64,000 nucleotides of DNA from an uncultured Ruminococcus sp. (GTDB lineage Bacteria > Bacillota > Clostridia > Oscillospirales > Acutalibacteraceae), in assembly GCA_902786345.1 (NCBI GenBank), contig CADACB010000006.1, forward strand, positions 1 through 64,000, in the 5' to 3' direction. Each line of letters opens with the position of its first letter. The stretch's first letter is position 1. The notes under the pieces were generated by a model. That model was given only the letters and a program-made list of their open reading frames with translations, was not told the DNA's origin and ran no database searches. The position numbers and the translations under genes are program-made. Of the stretch, positions 16,448 through 26,400 are shown in pieces.

Positions 16448-17247
16448 AAAAACCATTAAAAATATCACTTTTATTTTCAGCCTGTTGTGTTGGAACCGGA
16501 ATTGTTGTAGGATTTATCGGATATGCAATGAACAATTTCAGTTTTGATCTTCCAGGTGAGTTGAGATTTCATAAGGTATCGTCGGATGTAAGTAATGATT
16601 TTGATAAGATACATATTTACGATGTTAATAATTCAGTTGAACTTTTACCTTCTGAGGATGGAAAATGTTACATTGAATGTTATGATAGCAAAAAGGTAAG
16701 TCACGATATTAACGTTGAAAATGACGTTCTTACAATTGATCTGGTTGATTCAAGACAATGGTATGAAATGCTCAGTTTTTCAGAATTAGAAAAAAATAAA
16801 CTTACTGTATATATACCCCAAAAAGAATATGGTGAAATCAGCATAAAAACTGTTAACGGTTCAATAAGTGCGGATGAAGATCTTAAACTGAATAACCTTT
16901 ATGCTGAAAGTACGAATGGATCATTGTCATTAGATGCTCAGCTTAACGGTAATATTGATTTAAGAACTGTAAATGGCGATATTGAATCAAAAGGTATAAA
17001 TTTTGCAGGAATTATATCTGCTGAGAGTACCAATGGTAATATAAGTATTTTGGGTGAAAACGCCTCAGAGCTGTACACAAAAACCGTAAATGGCAGCATA
17101 ACAGCAAAAATTGAAGTTAAGGAGATTGCTCAGCTTGATACCGTAAATGGTGATATTTTTATTGACGGGCTTCGGGCAGGTAAATACGATACCCATACTG
17201 TCAACGGAAATGTATACGGTAAATCAAAACAGAATAAAGAAACTTGA
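16444..17247 (+). CDS. DUF4097 family beta-strand repeat protein
   Basis: 267 aa. One N-terminal membrane segment (about 8-30), then an extracytoplasmic right-handed beta-solenoid with the regular motif (T/S)xNGxI: KTVNGSISAD, ESTNGSLSLD, RTVNGDIESK, ESTNGNISIL, KTVNGSITAK, DTVNGDIFID, HTVNGNVYG. DUF4097 proteins follow padR and DUF1700 genes in many Firmicutes; function unknown, possibly envelope sensing. Last gene of the operon; no clear terminator follows. Confidence 0.88.
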   Translation: MKKPLKISLLFSACCVGTGIVVGFIGYAMNNFSFDLPGELRFHKVSSDVSNDFDKIHIYDVNNSVELLPSEDGKCYIECYDSKKVSHDINVENDVLTIDLVDSRQWYEMLSFSELEKNKLTVYIPQKEYGEISIKTVNGSISADEDLKLNNLYAESTNGSLSLDAQLNGNIDLRTVNGDIESKGINFAGIISAESTNGNISILGENASELYTKTVNGSITAKIEVKEIAQLDTVNGDIFIDGLRAGKYDTHTVNGNVYGKSKQNKET

Positions 17248-17710
17248 ATCATACATTGGAAAGTTATGGTATCCCTATAGAACATTCCCAACATAAAACA
17301 CATATATGGTAGAATTTGTATGACCGAATATAATTTAAATTTATCATACTGAATCTGTATATGTGCTTTTTGGAGAGATGAAAGCAGTTTGCGATGATTT
17401 TAGTCGTGATGGGGTAAAAAGTTGTGAGATAAAAAGATTGATAATTAGTTAAAACAGAATCACTTATCGTTTAAATATCTGAAAGTGGACTGCACGTATC
17501 AGCTATTTCCATTAATCGTAAAAATGATAATTATAAAATCATTTTTTATGCCTATTTAATATTGACTAAGATGGTGTAAAATAATTTAATTATGGGAGTT
17601 TTTTTGAATTTATTTGCTTGTTTACACAAAACACCTTCTGAGATCACTCCTTACTTTATGTTTTCGGAAGTTATAACCGCGAACGCTGCACTATATTTCT
17701 TAAAATTCTA

Positions 17711-17740
17711 GTGAGCGTAAGCGAACGCAATCGCGAATTG
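17711..17740 (+). repeat. Dispersed intergenic repeat, copy 2
   Basis: GAGCGTAAGCGAACGCAATC followed by GCGAATT, matching the core of the repeat at 2486-2530 with one gap. Intergenic, about 120 bp upstream of the next gene. Confidence 0.45.
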
Positions 17741-17795
17741 GAAGCGTCAGCTTTCCGTTGCCAATCATCCTGTTCGGGCACACCTGATAAAAAGG

Positions 17796-17824
17796 TTGAA
17801 AAAATATATAAAATATTATATAAT
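17796..17824 (+). promoter_or_regulatory. Promoter of the iron alcohol dehydrogenase gene
   Basis: TTGAAA (17796-17801), 17-bp spacer, TATAAT (17819-17824). A near copy of this 40-bp AT-rich promoter stretch lies at 19185-19226. Confidence 0.65.
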
Positions 17825-17864
17825 TTATATATAATTTAATTTATTACGAAAGGCTGGAACGGTT

Positions 17865-19031
17865 ATGCTGGGAAATTTTAGTTATCATAATGCAACAAAG
17901 CTTTACTTTGGTGCAGAAGCTTTACAATATCTTAATGATGAGCTGCCCAAGTACGGGAAAAATGTGCAATTGGTATATGGCGGAGGTTCAATAAAGAAAA
18001 ACGGAATATATGACAGTATTGTTAAGATACTGAACGAAAACGAAAAGACTATTATTGAAGATGGCGGAGTTATGCCTAATCCAACGGCAGATAAACTGAG
18101 AGAGGGTGCAAGACTTGCAAAGACAAATAATGTTGATTTTATACTTGCTGTAGGTGGGGGCTCGTGCTGCGATTATGCAAAGGCGGTATCTGTTTCGGCG
18201 TATTGTAACGATGATCCGTGGGAAAAGTATTATATTCGATTTGAAGATCCCGACTGTAAAATAATTCCTGTTGGATGTGTTCTTACAATGGCAGGAACAG
18301 GATCTGAGATGAATGCCGGGTCGGTTATAACAAATCATGAGCAGAAGCTGAAGATCGGACACGTTTTTGGAAGTGAAGTGATGCCTAAGTTTTCAATATT
18401 GAATCCCGAATTTACATATTCACTTCCAAAGTATCAAATGACGGCAGGAATATACGATATATTCAACCACATATGTGAGCAGTATTTCTCCGGAGAGGAT
18501 GATAATACCAGTGACTATATAGCTGAAGGACTTATGAAATCACTAATAAAAAGCTCATTGACGGCGGTTAAGGACCCTGAAAATTATGAGGCGCGCTCCA
18601 ATATAATGTGGACGGCAACGTGGGCACTAAATACACTTATTTCAAGAGGAAAGAAAACAGACTGGATGGTTCATATGATAGGTCAGGCTGTAGGTGCATA
18701 CACAGATGCAACACACGGAATGACGCTTGCGGCTGTTTCACTGCCGTATTACAGATTTGTAATGCCTTATGGAAAAAAGAAATTCATACGTTTTGCACAT
18801 AATGTATGGAATATCAATACAGAGGGTATGTCTGAACAAGCTGCTGCAGAAGCAGGTCTTGAAGCAATGGAAAAGTGGATGAGAGAGCTCGGACTTGTTA
18901 TGAGAATAAGTGATCTTGGTGTGGATGAAGATATGATAGAAGGTATATCGGATGCAACGATACTTCTTGATGGAGGTTACAAAAAGCTCTTAAGAGAAGA
19001 TGTTATAAATATATTAAGAGAGAGTATGTAA
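17865..19031 (+). CDS. Iron-containing alcohol dehydrogenase (BdhA/YqhD-like)
   Basis: 388 aa, full length for group III Fe-ADH. It reduces aldehydes to alcohols with NAD(P)H during fermentation. Seen: N-terminal NYHNAT-like start, the nucleotide loop VGGGSCCDYAKAV (GGGS motif), TMAGTGSEMNAGSVITN, and metal-ligand region IYDIFNHICEQYF with later His in DWMVHMIGQAV and DATHGMTLA. Closest in pattern to NADPH/NADH butanol dehydrogenases. Ribosome site AAAGG. Monocistronic with its own promoter and terminator. Confidence 0.92.
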   Translation: MLGNFSYHNATKLYFGAEALQYLNDELPKYGKNVQLVYGGGSIKKNGIYDSIVKILNENEKTIIEDGGVMPNPTADKLREGARLAKTNNVDFILAVGGGSCCDYAKAVSVSAYCNDDPWEKYYIRFEDPDCKIIPVGCVLTMAGTGSEMNAGSVITNHEQKLKIGHVFGSEVMPKFSILNPEFTYSLPKYQMTAGIYDIFNHICEQYFSGEDDNTSDYIAEGLMKSLIKSSLTAVKDPENYEARSNIMWTATWALNTLISRGKKTDWMVHMIGQAVGAYTDATHGMTLAAVSLPYYRFVMPYGKKKFIRFAHNVWNINTEGMSEQAAAEAGLEAMEKWMRELGLVMRISDLGVDEDMIEGISDATILLDGGYKKLLREDVINILRESM

Positions 19032-19131
19032 CAAGATGACCTAAGAGGAGTATTTATAGATATATGTCCCGAAAAAGTAGTGAGGATGAATGTTTGATTA
19101 AGGATAACAGGTTAATATTTATTAATTATAT

Positions 19132-19176
19132 GAACAGTTGGTGAATTTGTAAAATTTGCCGGCTGTTCATTTTATT
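19132..19176 (+). terminator. Rho-independent terminator
   Basis: GAACAGTTGG/CCGGCTGTTC stem (two G-U pairs) with an AT-rich inner part, then ATTTTATTT; about 100 bp after the alcohol dehydrogenase stop. Confidence 0.65.
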
Positions 19177-19184
19177 TGTACTTA

Positions 19185-19214
19185 TTGAAAAAATATATAA
19201 TTTATTGATATAAT
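19185..19214 (+). promoter_or_regulatory. Orphan promoter-like sequence
   Basis: TTGAAA (19185-19190), 18-bp spacer, TATAAT (19209-19214), nearly the same 40-bp sequence as the promoter at 17796. No gene follows until 19567, and that gene has its own promoter, so it could drive a non-coding transcript across the element at 19328-19503. Confidence 0.4.
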
Positions 19215-19327
19215 TTATATATAAAATAGCGACAAGGTGTTGACTTTATAAAGCGAAAATCCGACAAGTAAATAGCTTTACAGTTTGAACGCTTACAAAA
19301 AAGATTATTTTAAATGAATAATGTATG

Positions 19328-19503
19328 TGAAAACTTATCTTTTTGAGAATTATTTTGTAAACTTACAACTAAAAATCCGAAAAATGTACAGCGGTTTTAG
19401 AAAGGGTATGGGAGAATAAGCATTTTTATGATGGAAAAGATTTTCGCAGTGCAACTGTCAAACCAAAATTGATTTTCGTTTTTTATTGGTGCATCTATTG
19501 ACA
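19328..19503 (+). repeat. Conserved intergenic element, copy A (upstream of the zinc operon)
   Basis: About 176 bp that align end to end with 30028-30207. Shared blocks include AAAC-T-ATCTTTT, GAATTATTT, CTTAC-ACTA-AAAT-CG, GG-TTTAG-AAAGGGTATG-GA, GTGCAA-TGTCA-AC-AAAATT, and finally TATTGACA, the -35 box. Similarity is roughly two thirds by eye. Both copies end at the -35 of the downstream operon. It may be a mobile intergenic repeat that carries a -35, a regulator region or an RNA gene. Confidence 0.65.
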
Positions 19504-19526
19504 ATATACACAATATAGAGTAAAAT
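19498..19526 (+). promoter_or_regulatory. Promoter of the Fur/Zur-zinc transporter operon
   Basis: TTGACA (19498-19503), 17-bp spacer, TAAAAT (19521-19526). A start near 19533 leaves a short leader before the ATG at 19567, which argues against the longer frame starting at 19525. Confidence 0.7.
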
Positions 19527-19566
19527 GAAAATGCTTTTCAAATTAAGAACACAGAGAGGTATCGGA

Positions 19567-19992
19567 ATGAATAATTCTGGCGGTTACAAGACAAAACAGC
19601 GTGAGGCTATCCTTAACTATATGCTTGAGCATAAGAACTCACATGTTACTGTAAATAAAATAAGCGATTATTTTAGCGAACAGGGCACACCCGTTGGAGT
19701 AACGACTATATACAGACATCTGGAAAAGCTTCTTGAACAGGGATTGGTAAGAAAATATACAGTGGATTCCACAACCTGTGCGTGCTTTCAATATGCTTCG
19801 CAGGAAGAGGAGTGTCACGAGCATTTTCATCTTAAATGTGATAAATGCGGAAAGCTGATACATCTTGAATGCAGTCATCTTGATCAGCTCATAAAGCATG
19901 TATATTCGGGACACGGTTTTGAGATAGATCCATTCCGGACAGTTTTTTACGGCAGATGTAAAGAATGTATTAACGGGCAGGATAAAAAATAA
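19567..19992 (+). CDS. Fur family regulator, probably zinc-responsive (Zur-like)
   Basis: 141 aa from the ATG at 19567 (AGAGAGG upstream). N-terminal winged helix (KTKQREAILNYMLEHKNSHV, GVTTIYRHLEKLLEQGLVRK) and C-terminal dimer domain with His-rich metal loops (ECHEHFHLKCDKCGKLIHLE) and two CxxC pairs (CDKC, CKEC) that hold the structural zinc. Fur, PerR and Zur are hard to separate by sequence; location directly before a ZnuACB-type importer makes Zur most likely. First gene of the operon, 14 bp before the binding-protein gene. Confidence 0.88.
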   Translation: MNNSGGYKTKQREAILNYMLEHKNSHVTVNKISDYFSEQGTPVGVTTIYRHLEKLLEQGLVRKYTVDSTTCACFQYASQEEECHEHFHLKCDKCGKLIHLECSHLDQLIKHVYSGHGFEIDPFRTVFYGRCKECINGQDKK

Positions 19993-20006
19993 AGGAGTGA
20001 AATGCT

Positions 20007-20954
20007 ATGAAAAGAATAATATCGGTTGTTATTGCTTTAATTCTTACAACTATTTGTATGTGTTCATGTGGAAGTAAGGAGAAAAACGGACGTTCAGACA
20101 GAAAAATAAGCATTGTTGCGACAATATTTCCGGGTTATGATTTTGCACGCAATATAGCGGATGAAAACGCAGAAATTACTATGCTTTTAAAGCCGGGAAC
20201 AGAGAGTCACAATTATGATCCTACACCTCAGGATATTATAAAAATACAGGACGCTGATCTGTTTATATACGTTGGAGGAGAATCAGATCAGTGGGTGGAT
20301 GAGATATTGAATTCATCTTCAAAAAAACCAAAAAAGGTAATTTCGATGATGGACTGTGTTGAAAAGCTTGAGGAGGAGATCGTTGAGGGAATGCAGGCGG
20401 AAGAAGATCCTGATAGTGACGAAGTGGAATATGATGAGCACGTTTGGACATCACCAAAGAATGCAATCATAATCTCAAAAAGAATAAGCTCTGAGTTGAA
20501 GGAACTGGACAGCAGTAATGCAGAAGCATATGAAAAACGTACAAATCAGTATAGCAAAAGGCTTTCTGCAATAGATGATGAAATAAGGAAGATAACTGAG
20601 ACTTCAGAAAGAAAAATGATAGTTTTCGGAGATCGTTTCCCGTTCAAATACCTTGCTGATGAATATGGTCTGAATTATTATGCCGCATTTCCGGGCTGTT
20701 CTTCCGAAACAGAGCCGAGTGCAAAAACCGTAGCATTTCTTATTGATAAAGTAAGAGATGAGAAGATACCTGTTGTATTCTCAATAGAATTTTCAAACGG
20801 TAAAATAGCTGATACAATATGTGAGAGCACAGGTGCGAAAAAGCTTACCTTAAACTCCTGCCATAATGTGACTCAAAAACAGTTTGATGATGGAGTAACT
20901 TATTATGATCTTATGAAGGAAAATACTGAGAAGCTGAGGGAGGCTTTGTCATAG
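20007..20954 (+). CDS. znuA: Zinc ABC transporter substrate-binding lipoprotein
   Basis: 315 aa, cluster A-I metal-binding protein. Lipoprotein signal with lipobox-like MCSC (Cys22). Metal ligands fall in expected places: GTESHNYDPTP, YDEHVWTSPKNA and IEFSNGKIADTICE; the loop often carrying a third His reads FGDRFPFKYL, a variant seen in clostridial relatives. Between the first two is an acidic stretch (EEEIVEGMQAEEDPDSDEVE) that may help gather cations. Captures Zn2+ outside the membrane and passes it to the permease. Operon: regulator, znuA, znuC (adjacent, no gap), znuB. Confidence 0.9.
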   Translation: MKRIISVVIALILTTICMCSCGSKEKNGRSDRKISIVATIFPGYDFARNIADENAEITMLLKPGTESHNYDPTPQDIIKIQDADLFIYVGGESDQWVDEILNSSSKKPKKVISMMDCVEKLEEEIVEGMQAEEDPDSDEVEYDEHVWTSPKNAIIISKRISSELKELDSSNAEAYEKRTNQYSKRLSAIDDEIRKITETSERKMIVFGDRFPFKYLADEYGLNYYAAFPGCSSETEPSAKTVAFLIDKVRDEKIPVVFSIEFSNGKIADTICESTGAKKLTLNSCHNVTQKQFDDGVTYYDLMKENTEKLREALS

Positions 20955-21656
20955 ATGGAGCTTTTAAAATGTGATAATGTATCTTTTTCTTATGAGAATA
21001 CAGAAGTAATAAAAAATCTTAGTTTTACCCTTAATAAGGGAGATTATCTGTGTATTGTGGGAGAAAACGGTTCAGGAAAAAGTACTCTTATAAAGGGTCT
21101 GTTGGGATTGAAACAGCCGTCAGATGGGAAAATCATAAGAAGTGAAGGTCTTAAATCAAACGAAACAGGCTATCTTCCGCAGCAGACGCCTGTACAAAAG
21201 GATTTTCCTGCAAGTGTTTTTGAGGTCGTACTTTCCGGAAGACTTAACAGCCGCGGTTTAAAACCGTTTTATTCAAAGAAAGATAAGATTGCTGCTGAGG
21301 AAAATATAGAACGTTTGGGTATAGAAGGTTTAAGATATAAGAGCTATCGTGAGCTTTCCGGAGGTCAGCAGCAGAGAGTGCTGCTGGCAAGGGCATTGTG
21401 TGCAAGCAAGCAGCTTCTTCTTCTTGATGAGCCTGTAACAGGACTTGACCCGATAATAACAGAAGAGATGTACAGGCTTATTGATGAATTGAATAAAAAG
21501 GAGAAAATCACAATAATTATGGTGTCTCACGATATAGGTTCATCCGTAAAATATGCAAGTCACATACTTCATCTTAACTTTGATAACAGCTTTTACGGAA
21601 CAAAAGATGAATATCTGAAAAGCTCAGAAGGTAAAAGCTTCTTTGTTCAGGAATGA
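20955..21656 (+). CDS. znuC: Zinc ABC transporter ATP-binding protein
   Basis: 233 aa. Walker A GENGSGKSTLIKGLLG, Q-loop GYLPQQTP, signature LSGGQQQRVLLARAL, Walker B LLLLDEPVTGLD and switch His in MVSHD. It powers import through the permease encoded next. Starts one base after the znuA stop, so the two are likely coupled; 27 bp before the permease gene. Confidence 0.93.
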   Translation: MELLKCDNVSFSYENTEVIKNLSFTLNKGDYLCIVGENGSGKSTLIKGLLGLKQPSDGKIIRSEGLKSNETGYLPQQTPVQKDFPASVFEVVLSGRLNSRGLKPFYSKKDKIAAEENIERLGIEGLRYKSYRELSGGQQQRVLLARALCASKQLLLLDEPVTGLDPIITEEMYRLIDELNKKEKITIIMVSHDIGSSVKYASHILHLNFDNSFYGTKDEYLKSSEGKSFFVQE

Positions 21657-21683
21657 TGATATTTTTAAAATGAGGGATAAAAA

Positions 21684-22529
21684 TTGGCGGAACAGTTTGA
21701 AAGTATTCTTGATATGTTTAATCGTGAATTTATGGTCAGAGCAATGGTGGGCGGAATGCTTGTATCGCTTTGTGCAGCACTGCTTGGTGTAAGTCTTGTT
21801 CTTAAAAGATATTCAATGATAGGCGACGGACTTTCTCACGTTGGGTTCGGCTCACTTGCAATAGCAGCTTCGCTTAATATGGCAGCTCCTTTGGAGCTTG
21901 CTATGCCTGTTGTTGTAATCTCTGCTTTTTTTCTTCTAAGGCTTAGCGAAAGCAGTAAAATAAAAGGCGACGCAGCAATTGCACTTGTTTCAACTTCGGC
22001 GTTGGCAATAGGTGTAATGGTGGCGACAATAACAAAAAGTATGGACTCAGATATAAACAGCTACCTTTTTGGCAGTATACTGTCAATGTCAGAAACGGAT
22101 ATGTGGTTCAGCATAACACTTTCCGTTATTGTTCTGGTACTGTTTATATTATTCTATAATAAAATATTTGCTGTGACCTTTGACGAAAGCTTTGCAAAGG
22201 CAACAGGAACAAAGGCTGGAATATATAATATGGTTATAGCAATGCTTACGGCTTTGACGATAGTTGTAGGTATGAAACTGATGGGTTCACTTCTTATATC
22301 AAGCCTGATCATTTTCCCTGCAATAACATCTATGAGAGTATGCAAACGTTTTATAACAGTTGTTATAAGTTCAGCTATAATATCAGTTGTATGTTATTTC
22401 ACAGGATTAACAATTTCATATCTGCATTCAACTCCGGTGGGCGCAAGTATAGTAATTGTAAATCTGGCAGCTCTGATCATTTTTTCGGCTGTAGGTTTAA
22501 TTATCAGGCTGGCAGGAAACAGAAAATAA
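21684..22529 (+). CDS. znuB: Zinc ABC transporter permease
   Basis: 281 aa, TTG start preceded by GAGGG at seven bases. About eight hydrophobic segments. ABC-3 family landmarks: LGVSLVLKRYSMIGDGLSHV, GDAAIALVSTSALAIGVM, MKLMGSLLISSLIIFPA. It forms the membrane channel of the metal importer. Followed by a small membrane-protein gene 14 bp downstream. Confidence 0.92.
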   Translation: MAEQFESILDMFNREFMVRAMVGGMLVSLCAALLGVSLVLKRYSMIGDGLSHVGFGSLAIAASLNMAAPLELAMPVVVISAFFLLRLSESSKIKGDAAIALVSTSALAIGVMVATITKSMDSDINSYLFGSILSMSETDMWFSITLSVIVLVLFILFYNKIFAVTFDESFAKATGTKAGIYNMVIAMLTALTIVVGMKLMGSLLISSLIIFPAITSMRVCKRFITVVISSAIISVVCYFTGLTISYLHSTPVGASIVIVNLAALIIFSAVGLIIRLAGNRK

Positions 22530-22543
22530 GGAGAATTAATTAT

Positions 22544-23107
22544 ATGGGCATATCAAAGTCATTTACTCTGATTTTTTCGATAGTTATGTTGTCGCTTATT
22601 GTTATTGGCATAATTATCATTCTGATTATGAAAAAAGTGAAGGCACCTGAAAAGGTAAGAACTATAACCTCAATATCAGTTGCATTTGTAGGACTTATTT
22701 TTGTAGGCTATCTTGTATATGACGTATCTATGGGAATGATGTATAACCTTGCCGAAACAAAAAGCTACAGGGAATATACTGTTGAAAATGATGCTAAAAC
22801 ACAAAGTCTTATAATCAAGGAATATAACTCAATTAACGCCACAGGCTTTGAAATATATGCTGACAATGAAAAGCTGGGAGATGTTTCTACAGATAAGTAT
22901 CTGCCGTTTGGCAACGGTGAATATAAGCTTGAATGGAAAGATGACAGTGCAAAATTATACTATACCTTTAAAAGACTTAACAATGAGTACATATGCAAAT
23001 ATTGTACTGTTGACCTGAAAAGCAAATCTGTTTCTGAAAGTGCTGATTCAGAGCTTGTACTTTTGCCGACATCGGAACAGTCATCTTCCGACAAAATCTC
23101 GCAATAA
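22544..23107 (+). CDS. Membrane-anchored hypothetical protein in the zinc operon
   Basis: 187 aa from the ATG at 22544 with AAGGAG upstream (the longer frame overlaps znuB and has no ribosome site). Two membrane segments (about 8-30 and 42-62), then an extracytoplasmic domain of about 120 residues with a CKYC motif (YICKYCTVD) and a Ser-rich end. No family recognised. The CxxC could bind zinc, but this is only position-based guesswork. Last gene of the unit. Confidence 0.65.
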   Translation: MGISKSFTLIFSIVMLSLIVIGIIIILIMKKVKAPEKVRTITSISVAFVGLIFVGYLVYDVSMGMMYNLAETKSYREYTVENDAKTQSLIIKEYNSINATGFEIYADNEKLGDVSTDKYLPFGNGEYKLEWKDDSAKLYYTFKRLNNEYICKYCTVDLKSKSVSESADSELVLLPTSEQSSSDKISQ

Positions 23108-23265
23108 AAAATTAATTAAAAAAATTATGCAAATTGCTAAAAAACTGAAATAAAAACATAATATTGCACAATGAACAAGCTCTTTTGTTGGTAATAATGC
23201 TGATTGTTGGTCTTTTTATCTAACGTATTTAATGATAGAAAACTAAGTATTTGTGGATTATGCCT

Positions 23266-23294
23266 TTTACAAATAAAAAAAATTATTGTACAAT
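23266..23294 (+). promoter_or_regulatory. Promoter of the amylase gene
   Basis: TTTACA (23266-23271), 17-bp spacer, TACAAT (23289-23294). It predicts a leader of about 150 nt. The rest of 23108-23439 holds no gene. No obvious CRE-type operator seen. Confidence 0.55.
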
Positions 23295-23448
23295 CAGTAT
23301 GGATGATCCGAAGTTGGAGGATTATGCGTTTTTTGGAATATACTTTTGCTTGTGAATGTATTGATGACAGAAAAAAGCAATAATGTATGTCAGAAATACA
23401 AAAGCGTGATCATAAACTTCGAAAATAAATAACGGGAGAGTGTTTTGT

Positions 23449-26400
23449 TTGTATTCAGAAAAGAAATCTAAATTTGGTGCGGTGAAAAAGTTTGCGGCTG
23501 CTATGCTGTCCGCTGCAGTACTGTGTACAGGTTTTGCAGGATTTGGAAGCAGTACAGCAGCGTTGACTGTTCAGGCGGCTTCATCCTCAGGAACGGACTA
23601 TGGTCTGGCAGATAGTTCACAGGAGGGTGTAATACTTCATTGCTGGAATTGGTCGTATAACAATATCAAAAAATATATGAAGGATATAGCTGCGGCAGGT
23701 TATACCTCTGTGCAGACATCTCCTGTACAGCAGCCAAAGGATTATTATTGGGAAGGTGTTGCATACGGCAATGTTGGAATTCCTAACGGTACAGGCGGAG
23801 AAGATGGTAACTGGTGGAAGGCTTATCAGCCGGTTACATTTTCTATTTGTGATAACGGACACACCTGGTACGGAACTAAGGCAGAGTTCAAGGCAATGTG
23901 TGACGAGGCTGAGAAATACGGTATAAAGGTAATTGTTGACATTGTAGCAAATCATATGGGCAACATACAGGGCTACAAAATAGGTGATGTTGAAACAGTA
24001 ATGGGGGATATTTCACCACAGGTAGGAGAATTCTGGAAGCCTGAAATGCTTACAGATTCTTCATACTGGCACATAAGTACATCATGGACACATACCAGTG
24101 ACGGAAGATTTGACGTAACACAGGGAAATATGGGTATGCCCGATCTTAATACCGGTGATAAAAAGGTCCAGCAAATGGTTCTTGGACTCCTTAAAGAGTG
24201 TATAGACTGCGGCGCTGACGGATTCCGTTTTGACGCTGCAAAGCATATAGAGACTCCTGCTGATAATGCAAGCTTTGCCAGCGATTTCTGGAATGTTGTT
24301 CTTGACGGTGCAAGAGCATATTATAAACAAAAAAACGGTTATGACGGCGTTTATTTTTACGGAGAAGTCCTTAATCGTCTTGATGATACAAATGCCGAAA
24401 ATTATTATTTAAGCAAGATGTCACTTACGGATAACTCCACAAGTGATAACCTCAGAAACAGTGTAATACACGGAAGTGTAAATGCACTTGCAACCTCGGG
24501 CTATTGCGGTTACATACACGGCAAGTCGAATAGGGCTGTACTCTGGGCTGAATCGCACGATACATATATGGGCGGTGGTTCTTCATATGATGCAAGTGAT
24601 GCAGATATAAAGAAAACGTGGGCTATTATTGCTTCAAGAAAAGATTCTACCGCATTATTTTTTGCACGTCCTTATTATTCAAAGGATATTCTTGCGGGTG
24701 ATGTTTCCAAGGCGAGACAGTCTTCTGCAGTGATACTTGAAAATCTTGGCGGTGAGCAGACACAGCTTGGAGATGTAGGTTCTCTTACTTGGGCAGATCC
24801 GGAGGTAGTGGCTGTAAACCGATTCAGAAATTACTTTATAGGTCAGAGTGAGAAGCTTGGTTCAAGCGGTAATACAGCTTATAATGTAAGGGGAAATACA
24901 GGTATTGTTATTGTAAGGGGCGAAGGTCCGGGTGCTGTAAGTCTTAGTGTAAGTATGGCAAACGGTACTTATAAGGATCAGGTTTCGGGAGAAACTTTCA
25001 CTGTTTCAGGTGGTAAGCTTACAGGTAATATTAAGAACAAAAACGGTATCGCAGTTGTATATAATCCTTCTGTTGACTATGGTAAGGTAAGTCCTGAAAA
25101 ACCAACAGTTCTGAAGATCTCAGCATCGACCTCAGATGGTAAAAATGTTTTCTATACTGACAATGTAAATGTCAGTATGAATGTTGAGGGTGCTTCAAGT
25201 GCAAAATATACTACTTCTGAGGGAAAATCGGGAAGCTTCACTGGTACTTCGTCAACTGTAAATGTTGGTTCATATACTGCAACAGGTGAGGATGTAAGTA
25301 TAACAATAACAGCAACAGCCAAGGATGGTACCAAAAAGGAGAAAACCTATACCTTTACAAAGAAGATCATAAGCTCTGAATATCCGACTCTTACAAAAGG
25401 TGGAGTTGTATTTGATAATTCAGCCTATAATTGGAAGGATGTATACTGCTATGCATATACAGGCAATGGTGCAGTAAAGAACGCTGCATGGCCCGGAGTA
25501 AAGATGACACCCGAGCAGGGAGAATATTACAGCTATGAGCTTCCGTCAACACTCACAGGAACTGTAAGTGTAATATTCAACAATAATTCCGGCATACAGT
25601 ATCCCGGTTCCGGTCAGCCCGGACTCACGATGAAAAATACAGACAAAAAACTGTTTAAGTCAAATACACTTACAGATCTTCCGGAGTCTGTTCCAACGCT
25701 CAAGGTATCGCTTAAAGCGTCAGCACAAAAGGCTGCTGTTGATCAGAAGGTTACTCTTACAGCATCTGCTTCAAACGGCAGCGGCACAGTCAAGTATACT
25801 TTCCTTGCAAATGACGGTACAACGATAAGGGCAGCAGGTACATCAAACAGCTGTACATGGACACCGACAAAAGCTGGCAGTTATATTTTAGCATTAAAAG
25901 CTGAGGATTCATCACATAGTGTAACAGCAGTAACGAATGTAACAGTTATTGGTGAAGGTTCAGAGCTCGTCTCTACTTCTAGCATAAAAACTTCAGGCGG
26001 AACAGTAACTCTCAACGGAAGCGCAGCAGGCGGTAAAGCACCATATCAGTATACATATAGCTACAAGAGCAGTTCCTCAAGCAGCTGGACTTGTCTTAAA
26101 GCCTATAGTGCAACCTCAACAGTTAACTTCACTCCTGAAAAAGCCGGTACATATGACATATGTATTAAAGTGAAGGACAGCAATTCCAATGTAGTAAAAT
26201 CATATTTCACAGCAAAGATTACAACATCAGTTCTTACCAATGCTGTAGCAATTACACCTAAAACAATAACAAAGGGTGATAGTGTTACTGTAAAATCATC
26301 TGCTTCCGGAGGAACAGGTTCGTATCAGTATGCAGTATTCTATAAAAAATCGTCTCAGACAAGCTGGACAACAGTTCAGAAGTTCGGAACAAATTCATCC

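Larger units (their letters stand above)
17248..17864. other. 617-bp gap with a dispersed repeat and a promoter
   Basis: No gene-like frame seen. It holds AT-rich sequence, the repeat at 17711-17740, and the promoter of the alcohol dehydrogenase gene. Confidence 0.5.

Noticed and set aside
17380..17480. Third copy of the intergenic element at 19328 and 30028
   Set aside because: Only short AT-rich matches (GATTTTAG, GGGGTAAAAAG); no end-to-end alignment and no -35 at its end.
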